Source: Lucinisca nassula
Taxonomy: Eukaryota; Mollusca; Bivalvia; Lucinida; Lucinidae
Assembly (NCBI GenBank): GCA_963580285.1
Contig: OY757016.1
Location: 44,779,124 to 44,843,123, forward strand
Reading direction: 5' to 3'
Length of the DNA stretch: 64,000 bases
Notes under the pieces: model-generated
Database searches by the model: none
What the model saw: the letters and a program-made list of their open reading frames with translations, nothing else
What the model was told of the DNA's origin: nothing
Position numbers and translations under genes: made by a program
In this document: positions 56,440 to 64,000 of the stretch, piece by piece
Layout: each line of letters starts with the position of its first letter
How positions within the stretch are numbered: the first letter of the stretch is position 1

Positions 56440-58044
56440 CAGGGTTCGCGCTAGGATTTTTTTTTCATTCGCCATCACTTTCGCCAATCTAATTTTTTTT
56501 GTGCCAAAATCTTAAAACCTGAGCCAGTTGAAGAAACTTCTTCGCAAAATGCAGAACATGGATAAAAAAGATTGTCATCTGCTCTACAATTTTCTTTGGC
56601 ACTTAAAGGGTTAAAGCTTAAATGCACAGACTGTCCTTTTGTGGCCTTTATGGATGTGTGTAATGAGCTGTAATGGTGCATTATCCGAGAGTTGATGCGC
56701 CTAAAGACCCCAGGTTTTTCAATCAAACCAGCACGGTCACACTTCAAATCAGTCATCTATGCTGTCTTGCCGACAGATAGCTTAGCAAAATCTAAAAATT
56801 ATTTAGATAGCTTGAGTTTTCCGACTTCCAGCGGCATTACCTTCTCTCCCTAAAATACAACAAAACCTTGCTTAAATGCTTTTGTTTTTGCTCCAACAAG
56901 TAAGCGTTGTTAGGTCATGGAGGCTGCCATTTTGGTTGATCACATGATCACATTACCGTAAAAATTCGGCTATAAGACGAGGATTTTTCCTTCCAAAATG
57001 AGCCCCAAAAATGACCCCGTCTTATAGCCGAGGTCATGGACTGCAGGCTTTTTCCGGCAATGTCCATACAGAAACAGCCGATCGGAGATTTTTGAATTGA
57101 TATAAATCGCCGCCCACAAACCACCGCTACCATTTATCTGCACAGGATCGGTAAATGACGTCATCCGACACCAGCACGCCAACACGTGTTTAATGTCATT
57201 GTGTGTATCTATTTCATAAAAAAAACGTTAGGAACAGGTAAAAATTTTTTCTCGATAGCTAAACGGTTGTGAATAGAAGTGGATAGAAAACCAGCGCTTT
57301 GCACAGCTCCCGAATTATCCCCAGAAGCTCCGTGTCAATAACCAACAACAGCGTTCGACTTTTCCGGCTCAGCGTCTACTATTTGGCGCCAAAACATAAC
57401 CATTCATGAGATCGTAGAAAAGTCCGTTTTTTGTGTGCAAACATCTACCGTTAGATGTAGCTAATTGTCTGAGGAGCGATTAAATCATTTTCACATTGAT
57501 TGTGGATTAAATTTTATGATTGGAGGATTAACGCCAATTAGAGACATAACTTGACCATATTTTCACACCTTATCGACACGCACCGCAGGGTGGCAATTTT
57601 ATGACAGGGATTAACAATAATATCATACTTGAACCGTAATAAATACACAGATGGTTTGTCTCTGAATTGACAGTGCAGCAATTATTGCGATTTACTTGCT
57701 GGTCTAGTTTTACTGCATTTAAGGACTCAAAAACACTGACAGTTATAGACGATTTTTTTTTGCACTTGCCCGACCGGGTGTCATAAGGTCAAAGTGCAGT
57801 CGCCCGGTCTTGTTCCGGTCACCCGGGAAATGGATTTGTCAGTCCTGTCGTCTATTAAATAGGTGGAAGAAAAGGTGTGAAATACACGTGTCAGTAAACG
57901 CCTTAAGTCGGCAATAACCGGGATTGGACTTTCTTTTTCTTATATTTTTTTTTCGCCACTAGTTTTCGCCAAATGACACAGATTTGCGCCAGATTTATTT
58001 TCTTTTCGCATTTGGCGACTTTGGCGACCGCTAGTGCGAACCCT
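56440..58044. mobile_element. 1.6 kb hAT-like element with CAGGGTTCGC ends
   Basis: CAGGGTTCGCGCTAG and the inverse CAGGGTTCGCACTAG. GGGTTCAT lies on both sides (56432-56439, 58045-58052), an 8-bp duplication if the last G of the right end is shared. It contains the inverse of the 50870-51690 core (56960-57800) and the inverted pair CGGCTATAAGACG / CGTCTTATAGCCG at 56967 and 57019. Confidence 0.88.
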
Positions 58045-58349
58045 GGGTTCATGTAAACTTTGCCAACGACCCACCGTCGTCCACACCCCCATGAAAAGCA
58101 GAAAAATTAAGTTTATTTTTATATTTACATTATTTGCCCCTCATCGCTTGGCGAAAAAATGCAGGGCAAACGTTTAAAGCTGAAAAACATTTACACGCTG
58201 TTTTTCTGCAAAGAGCGGAGCAACGCCCATAGAGAACAATGTTTTAAAATGACGTCACTTGACGTCAGTAGAAATCATGTGATTCGATGCGTTCATGGAA
58301 GTATGAACGCAGATGTTTTCTATTGGTTTACATTAGACTTTACACTGGA

Positions 58350-58416
58350 AATGTATGTATGTATGTATGTATGTATGTATGTATGTATGTATGTATGTAT
58401 GTATGTATGTATGTAT
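58350..58416 (+). repeat. second (ATGT)n run
   Basis: About 16 units. The surrounding 58053-59310 has no gene that I can support; the 131-residue frame at 58159 crosses the repeat. Confidence 0.9.
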
Positions 58417-59310
58417 TGTGATTTGAAACCAGCGACGTCGCCTTCATACGCGTGTAGCACGATATGTTTGAGAGGATTACTATATTGTATATCCATCGGC
58501 GACAGGAACCGGCTCACCATAGGAAAGCCCAGGATAACAGCAGATATAATGTAAACCCAGATCAGAAAAGCAGCATTCTATTTAGCTATGTTTGTGCTTT
58601 CAAATTCGGACGTATATGTACGTGACAGTAGCTCAATTATTTTTAATTGGTGTAAACAAATACGTACGGGAAGCATCCTGACCACGTCTGACTTCCTGTA
58701 ATTGTTAAAAATGATTTTATTTTGAAGAATTACATACATTTTTGTTACCAGTAAACGTCGAAACACACTGACCGAGCGATAAAAAGTATGATCGTGTAGT
58801 CGCGAAAATACATGACATTGGTAATTCGTCAATAATATCGTCTTCGCCGTAACCCTAGTTTAACTAAATGTGATATTTTACCGACTCATGCTAATCCGTT
58901 GATGATATGAGCTTACATCAATTAGTAAACTTATTAATTGTAATCCGTAATAACACGGGGATTAGCGCAGCGAGATTAAACAGGTACAATCATTTTTAAC
59001 ACGTGCCGCAAACTGACCACTTTCCAATATTGTCTCTCCCACTGACAGGTGCAAAAATACCTGTCAATATAGGTCACGCCTACTGATTTGTGGCACGTGC
59101 GCTTTCAACATAAAAAGCGGCGCCGCATTTGATCTTTTATTGGTATTGCATAAGCGGCCGAAATTAGCTTCTGAATTTACCGCTTCTGTAATTTTGGACG
59201 CGTGTCGCAATAAAAACATGCGTACACAAGAATCGCCGGTTGTGAATTTTACGCGTACAACGGCAAAAGTTGGCGTAAAATACGCAGAATCCTGCGTTTC
59301 CGAGAGATCT

Positions 59311-59530
59311 GGAAACATAGTAAATTTGCTTCAAACACAAATTCCTCCTAAACCTTTGGGCCAAACCAGAAGCTTCCTCCAACGTTGCCTAAGTGGCTCC
59401 CTACCAAATTAGCTAAAACGGTTCCGCTCTGATGAACAAGATGGTTGCCAGAGCTAATAGAAAAATCTTTAAGTGACAACTTGTCCTGAACCATTGGTCC
59501 AGTTTCATTCAAACTTAATAGGAACTCTTC
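59311..59530 (+). mobile_element. right part of the tandem-array element begun at 53946
   Basis: Units with CTCCTAAACCTTTGGGCC, GCTAAAACGGTTCCGCTCTG, CAGTTTCATTCAAACTTAAT. 59531-59855 is AT-rich with AATAGTATTG repeats near 59685-59760. Confidence 0.75.
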
Positions 59531-59859
59531 AAAAATGTATAACACTTTTTGTGTCTGCAAGTGTTGAGCCCATCATATACTACAGCAACAGTTTTGTTTT
59601 CATCTGGAATGCTGCCAAAACTATAGCTGTATGGAAATATTATCTCCTTTTTAAGCAGACAATATTCCCAGTAGTTACCGCAATAGTATTGGAATAGTAT
59701 TTTGGCAATAGCAATAGTATTGCAATAGTGATTTTGGCAATAGTATCACAATAGTCATTTTGGCCTGCTATAGTCAACTCTAACTTAAGCATTAACCTAA
59801 AATAAGTTTTTCAGTGAAATTCTTTTTTTCTTCCTTTGTAGAGTGTCCATTCAGTTTAA

Positions 59860-60098
59860 CCCCGGTTGGCAGCATTTGTGGAGATTGATCTGGAAATCTT
59901 TTCTACGGTCATTCTCTCCCTTCCGCTGATTCAAGAAGGGCAGTTGTCAATTTCTGGTGAAAGAATGTGCACTGTACTGGTTGACCCCTTATGTATAAGT
60001 CTGCCCAGGAAAAGTGTGGATAGGTAAACTGACAGGCTCAAAAATTACCTAAAGTAGTGTTGACTGGGCAGTTAAACTCCAATACAAAAAAACAAAGC
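59860..60098 (+). mobile_element. SINE family A, 5'-truncated
   Basis: TGTGGAGATTGATCTGGAAA, TTGTCAATTTCTGGTGAAAG, GTTAAACTCCAATACAAAAA. 60099-60690 has only a weak foldback arm near 60485-60545. Confidence 0.88.
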
Positions 60099-60694
60099 AT
60101 CATATAAAATTCTAGAGCTGTTAACAAAAATTAGGCTTGACAAAGAGTATACCCGTCAAAATTATTTTTGAACCCACGCAACCCCGCTGTCTAGTTGTTT
60201 TGGTCTGCCGCATTTCTGCGCATGACCCAGCACTAGGTCCCACTGCAAGCCATCGCAATGACGGCGTACACACCATGGATCAGCCTCATTTCACTTGTTT
60301 ACCTATGAAAAGTTTTAAACAGGTAACGCGGACAATCTAATTTATACCTGTATTACTCTGCAGAAACGCGGCGATTACCCAGCGATCCCCAATCAGCTTT
60401 AATCTGCCCTAGTTGTCAGATTTCATCTCGATGTGGGGTTGCGCTGGTTCAAAAAGATTTGCTGCTGGTGTACTGTATCATGTGATTTGTAATCGCCTAG
60501 CAGACAATTCATATATAATGTGAACTAATTTCCTCTGAAAAATAAGGAGAAAGATACTTTGAAAACCATACTGTTCAAGTCAGATCTGGCCCGGCCACAT
60601 GTGTGAAATAGCCTTCGGTTGAATTCTTGCATTTCCTATTCAGAACTATGCATAGAGATTCCCTGTTTCATTGCTGTTTTTCTACACATTGCAG

Positions 60695-60836
60695 GAGGGT
60701 ATGGCCAAAAAGAATGGTTTACACAACAACAATTCCAAGATGAAGGGACTCCCTGATGGGGTCTCCCTAACCATTGACCTGATCAGGGAACAGATAGTGG
60801 GACTTCCTAAACTCTTTGAATTCTGGGAGGGAACAG
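60695..60836 (+). CDS. exon 6 of unrecognised gene (residues 471-517)
   Basis: Acceptor ATTGCAG at 60694 and donor ACAG|GTGAGT at 60837 bound 142 bp, phase 0 to phase 1. The peptide starts EGMAKKNGLHNNNSKMKGLP and ends LPKLFEFWEGT. The first half is polar and flexible and the second half hydrophobic and helical. The codon pattern is clean in this frame and both splice sites are strong. Confidence 0.83.
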
Positions 60837-60902
60837 GTGAGTGTATCCACGTTTTTTTTTACTCAGATTATTCAAAGCCCATAGCAACAGATAATGTGCA
60901 TA

Positions 60903-61334
60903 CAGTTGAACTTCGATGGCTCGAACACCATTGGGACCATGAAAATCTGTTCGAGACAGGGGTAGTTCGAGCCACTGAGGGCTACTACCAGGAGGCATAA
61001 CGATATACTTCAGGACATTTTTTTTATATGTTCTATAATGAAAAATGTATGCTGCGTGTTCTATAATGAAAAATGTATGCTGTGTGTACTCATTAGAATC
61101 GCCTCATCGAGGCGATTCTATTGAGTACACACAGCATACATTTGCAAGTACACACAGCATACATTTGCAAGATAAAAGCATACACAGCATACATTTGCAA
61201 GATAAAAGACGAAAATATCCTAATTTTTACTCTCCTTATTTCTTACGTACAGAAATTCCCTAGTGACTCAAGAACGGGTTCGACTCAGCCATGGTAAACG
61301 AGTCATCGGTGTTTGAGCCATCAAAGTTCTACTG
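60903..61334. mobile_element. 432 bp pogo/Tigger-like miniature element
   Basis: CAGTTGAACTTCGATGGCTC and inverse CAGTAGAACTTTGATGGCTC, TA on both sides (60901-60902, 61335-61336). A GGTTCTAAC-type foldback (61037-61235, with GCATACATTTGCAAG in three tandem copies) is nested inside. Confidence 0.88.
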
Positions 61335-61369
61335 TATTTTGTGATAGCTGAAGGATAGTTTTCCTTATT

Positions 61370-61425
61370 TCTCCATATAAACCTATGTTGTGGGTATTCA
61401 TTAGAACCGCCTCATCGAGGTTTAA
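61370..61425. repeat. half of a GTTAGAACC foldback
   Basis: TGTGGGTATTCATTAGAACC, GCCTCATCGAGG; the inverse arm is missing. 61426-61784 otherwise shows nothing. Confidence 0.7.
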
Positions 61426-61784
61426 AAAATCAGAATTGACACTGGTTAAACAGATAAAACGAAACGTTTTTCTGAGTTATTCTGATTGGACAACATGCGG
61501 TTTGTGATTAACTCAATAATACGCACCAGACAGCTGAAAAATTGTGAGAAAATCACCAAAATGAAATCTAGAAAAAAAAACAGTCACTAAATTCTACACT
61601 TGCGCCCGACGGGCCCATTGAATGATCTCTAATGCGCCACTCATGTAAAAAGCGGGCCCATGGTGCAATGGCGCAGCGGAGTTGTCTTGGCTATCTTAGG
61701 CATACAAACACAAGTTCAGGTGAACTGTACTGTCCAGTGACATCTCTTGCTGAGGATTACCTTCTTTCTTTTTTCTGTTTCCAG

Positions 61785-61907
61785 GGTACCTTATTGCAGT
61801 TCTTAATTATGAGGAAGAAGAAAAAGACGAGACTGATAAACCCACAAACTTTACCATCAAAGTTTCTGGAGTTACTCATAAATTGCATGAGAATATAATT
61901 TGTAAAT
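61785..61907 (+). CDS. exon 7 of unrecognised gene (residues 518-558), gene continues
   Basis: Acceptor GTTTCCAG at 61784 follows a long pyrimidine tract; donor AAAT|GTAAGT is at 61908. The 123 bp enter in phase 1 (Gly) and leave in phase 1. The peptide is YLIAVLNYEEEEKDETDKPT, NFTIKVSGVTHKLHENIICK: a beta-like hydrophobic segment, an acidic loop and a second beta-like segment. No later exon with a matching phase could be recognised before 64000, so the remainder is outside the window. Confidence 0.82.
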
Positions 61908-61972
61908 GTAAGTGTTACAAATCTGGAAGTTTACAACAACCCCTACCTTTGGCTAACAGTGTAGATACAGAT

Positions 61973-61993
61973 CTATCTATCTATCTATCTATA

Positions 61994-62065
<72 letters not shown>

Positions 62066-62083
62066 ATCTATCTATCTATCTAT
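61973..62083. repeat. (CTAT)n microsatellite
   Basis: About 26 CTAT units with two interruptions, directly abutting the 3' end of the minus-strand SINE X and best explained as its expanded GATA tail. Confidence 0.95.
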
Positions 62084-62391
62084 CACATTTGACCATTACC
62101 GCAGGTGTTTATTACATACACTCCAGGTTTTTGCAGGATGAAAGCCTACACAGTAATCATGTAATTACGGTAGGGATCTTTAACCTGCACAGGGGATGGT
62201 TCTCCCTGCACAGGGGGCCTCCAGTTAACATCCCGATCCGAAGGATGGTGCATTTTATGACATTCATCCCTGCAAATGATGCCAATGGAGCGTGTTCGGA
62301 CATCAAAATTTTATCGCCACTGCTGGGGATCGAACCCGGGACCTCTAACATCAGAGGCAAGTGCACTAACCACTGAGCTATCACGCTCCAC
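62084..62391 (-). mobile_element. tRNA-derived SINE family X, full length
   Basis: B box inverse GGATCGAACC at 62337-62346 and A box inverse CCACTGAGCTATCACG. It is near-identical to 1176-1515. Confidence 0.92.
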
Positions 62392-62445
62392 ATGATCACG
62401 CTCTGAAGAAGCCATCTGATAGGATCTACACTGTGTTACAGACCT

Positions 62446-62815
62446 GGAAGTTTTCGTACAGATATGTTATGCAGAAGTGCTTTAACCATTATCCAACTGA
62501 TCAAGTCAATCCCTACTTTGTCAAACAGTGTAGATCCAGATCAGATGGAGCCATCTGATCAGGATCTACACTGTGTTACCGATCTGGAAGTTTTCATACA
62601 GATATGGTATGCAGAAGTGCTTTAACTTTTATCCAACTGATCATGACAACCCCTACTATTGATAACAGTGTAGATCCAGATCAGATGGCTTCTCTGATCA
62701 GGATCTACACTGTTTGACATTCAGTTTGTGAGTTTGTAGGAATAAATTACATCAAGTAATCTGATTGGTTCTGACAGTCAGAAATGGGTGTGGCTAAATT
62801 AATTACTGTAAAACA
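62446..62815 (+). mobile_element. two tandem M1 copies
   Basis: Direct repeat of about 155 bp (GATCTGGAAGTTTTCATACA, GCAGAAGTGCTTTAAC, ATCCAACTGATCA). The second ends ATTGGTTCTGACAGTCAGAA, GGGTGTGGCT. Confidence 0.8.
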
Positions 62816-63140
62816 CTTATATTTGGCGATCATTTTTTTTTTATTTTGGTGCTATATGCAGTCAAGAAAAAATCTGCCTAAATTAAAAACTGCGAATAAA
62901 GATTAAAGGGCGCAAGAGAAGAATAACAAACTGGCAGAAATTGCCAGTATGGTATGGGTCAATACAATGTCAGTCAGTCAAGGGCCTTTCTGGTGACAAA
63001 AGAAACAGTATATAAACTGCTTTAGAAGTCGAACATAGTGTAAGGGAGAAGGAATGTAGCGCAAAATTTATTTCATCCAGCCAGAGTAAAAGATATTTTA
63101 TCAACTAGTAAGAAAAAGTTGGTCACTCAGGAAAAGCCAC
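62816..63140. other. no clear feature, possible element end
   Basis: CTGTAAAACACTTATATTTG at 62807 resembles the left end of a TA-type miniature element; the matching right end was not found. Confidence 0.35.
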
Positions 63141-63144
63141 AATC

Positions 63145-63285
63145 AAAGAACGCAGGGATTGAAATGTCATTTCATCTCAATGTTGGGTTGAAGCCTTACA
63201 AAATTGGAAGCAGTGTCTCCAAAATGACCCTAAATGGTGTTGACAGGGATATAAAACCTAAACTCAAACAAAATATTAGGGAACA
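63145..63285 (+). mobile_element. SINE family B, 3' part
   Basis: GAAATGTCATTTCATCTCAA, CAAAATTGGAAGCAGTGTCT, TGTTGACAGGGATATAAAAC. Confidence 0.82.
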
Positions 63286-63597
63286 AATAAGGGTCATCTG
63301 TACTTCAAGGAGAGGCTGCTCTTGCGAATAATGTGTGCAGTGTTAGAAGCAAAAATGTTTTAGGAATTATATAGCTTGGCTTTTGCCCGTGATCAGTGGG
63401 GCAGGAGAAGTGTGTGCTTTTTTCTGCAGAAAGTTCAGGGTCTGTTGCAGGCAGATGTACAGATTGATCTGAGACTTTGTTGGTCATGTGCAACAAAGCA
63501 TATTTTGTCCTTTTACGTGATTGATATACTCCCCTTTCAAGTTCCATAGTGTACAAACTTCAGTGGCTCAAGTAATAAAATCTCAAAATTACCGTAT

Positions 63598-63750
63598 TTA
63601 CCATATGTATTGGGACAGACAGGCCTGAGCGAACAGTGTAGCCCTAGATGAGATGCTGCAGAATGCGGCATCTCATCAGTGTCTACACTGTTTGCTACTC
63701 ATCCCGCTATTCTTAGACACAACTTCGGGTAGTAAATTGTTCTTGTTCAA
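63598..63750 (+). mobile_element. hairpin miniature element M5
   Basis: GACAGACAGGCCTGAGCGAA, hairpin GATGAGATGCTGCAGAATGC / GGCATCTCATC, GGGTAGTAAATTGTTCTT. Confidence 0.75.
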
Positions 63751-63834
63751 CTTTTAGAACAAGTATGGTAAGGAATTGAGGTGTCCAGATATCTAAGGTA
63801 AATATGGTACCTGGAGCTATGATTAACAGGCAGA

Positions 63835-63970
63835 CAAGGGGTAATTGTAATCAGTAAGCGATTACAATGTATTCAATTACAAATTTTGAGTAATCGAAAT
63901 GTAATTTGTAATCATTGATTTTTATGATTACAAGTAATTGTAATTGTAATCGAATACAATTCAAAACAGC
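63835..63970. repeat. degenerate GTAATTGTAATC repeats
   Basis: AATTGTAATC, GATTACAATG and AATCGAATACAATTCA alternate in both orientations; similar to ATCGAATACAAG near 36990. Confidence 0.6.
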
Positions 63971-64000
63971 TTGTCATCGTGAATACTTCTACGAATACTT

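Larger units (their letters stand above)
54476..59310. mobile_element. 4.8 kb insertion inside the tandem-array element
   Basis: CAGAGCTCTC and the inverse CAGATCTCTC form short imperfect ends. GGAAAC is present on both sides (54470-54475, 59311-59316). It contains a poly-C tract, the ATGT block and a hAT-like element. The boundaries are inference from resumption of the array unit. Confidence 0.6.
31869..61907 (+). other. host gene model: seven coding exons, 5' complete, 3' beyond the window
   Basis: Exons are 32014-32133, 37092-37239, 39515-39607, 50460-50545, 52725-53687, 60695-60836 and 61785-61907. Introns are about 4958, 2275, 10852, 2179, 7007 and 948 bp. Each junction is AG/GT, and codon phase carries through all seven exons without a stop, which is strong internal evidence for one transcript. 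The joined product is 558 residues so far and ends in phase 1, so at least one more exon lies to the right. A candidate acceptor after a pyrimidine-rich tract at 31868 suggests that the 5' UTR of the ATG exon begins at 31869. Introns are packed with SINEs and DNA elements, and none of these enters an exon. I do not recognise the family, so no function is assigned. A transcript could contain additional small phase-0 exons that I cannot see. Confidence 0.8.
61935..62445 (+). mobile_element. M1 element split at its hairpin by SINE X
   Basis: CAACAACCCCTACCTTTGGC, AACAGTGTAGATACAGATC at the left; GAAGAAGCCATCTGATAGGA, TCTACACTGTG at the right of the SINE. Confidence 0.8.

Noticed and set aside
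59140..59412. 90-residue frame with overlapping minus-strand frames
   Set aside because: It crosses the boundary of the 4.8 kb insertion and a tandem-array unit, so it cannot be a conserved gene.

Overview
The window looks like nuclear DNA of a metazoan, most likely a bivalve mollusc. This is an inference from three things: several tRNA-derived SINE families, many microsatellite-plus-tandem-repeat elements resembling the bivalve 'pearl' / Helitron-like class, and an intron-rich gene with 2-11 kb introns. I see no bacterial operons, rRNA, CRISPR array or viral gene. Almost every long open frame in the window is an artefact of simple repeats (the ATGT block at 55.1-56.2 kb is open in all frames) or lies in mobile DNA.

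One host gene can be assembled on the + strand: seven coding exons from 32014 to 61907. All acceptors are AG and all donors GT, and every intron phase agrees with the next exon (0,1,1,0,0,1,1). The first 558 residues are inside the window and the gene runs off the right edge. Exon 5 (963 bp) carries a Cys/His-rich region, a lysine-rich helix and an acidic Ser/Asp tail. I do not recognise the family.

Everything else is nested mobile DNA. 0-13 kb: microsatellites, a GATA-tailed tRNA SINE, and a 9.9 kb non-coding element (1834-11717) with terminal inverted repeats, an 8-bp target duplication and arrays of a short motif that point inward from both ends; it holds three or more later insertions. 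13-27 kb: tandem-array elements, a 3 kb element with ~590 bp inverted arms, SINEs, and many TTAA-flanked miniature elements. 27-32 kb: a 1.3 kb TIR element with a possible transposase-like N-terminus, more SINEs and miniature elements. 32-62 kb: the gene, its introns filled with tandem-array elements (32.4-34.5, 43.1-48.5, 53.9-59.5 kb), two hAT-like elements with unrelated termini that share an ~800 bp core, a >1 kb ATGT microsatellite, and SINEs interrupted by other elements. 62-64 kb: more of the same in the intron after exon 7.

The strongest signal not explained by ordinary annotation is a single ~60 bp hairpin core (AAACAGTG, then GATCAGA, then its mirror). It recurs at about 30 places, in the middle of several miniature-element families whose arms are otherwise unrelated. 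Empty and filled site pairs inside the window also let the insertion targets of several families be read directly: TTAA, TA, T-tracts, and 5, 8 and 11-13 bp duplications.
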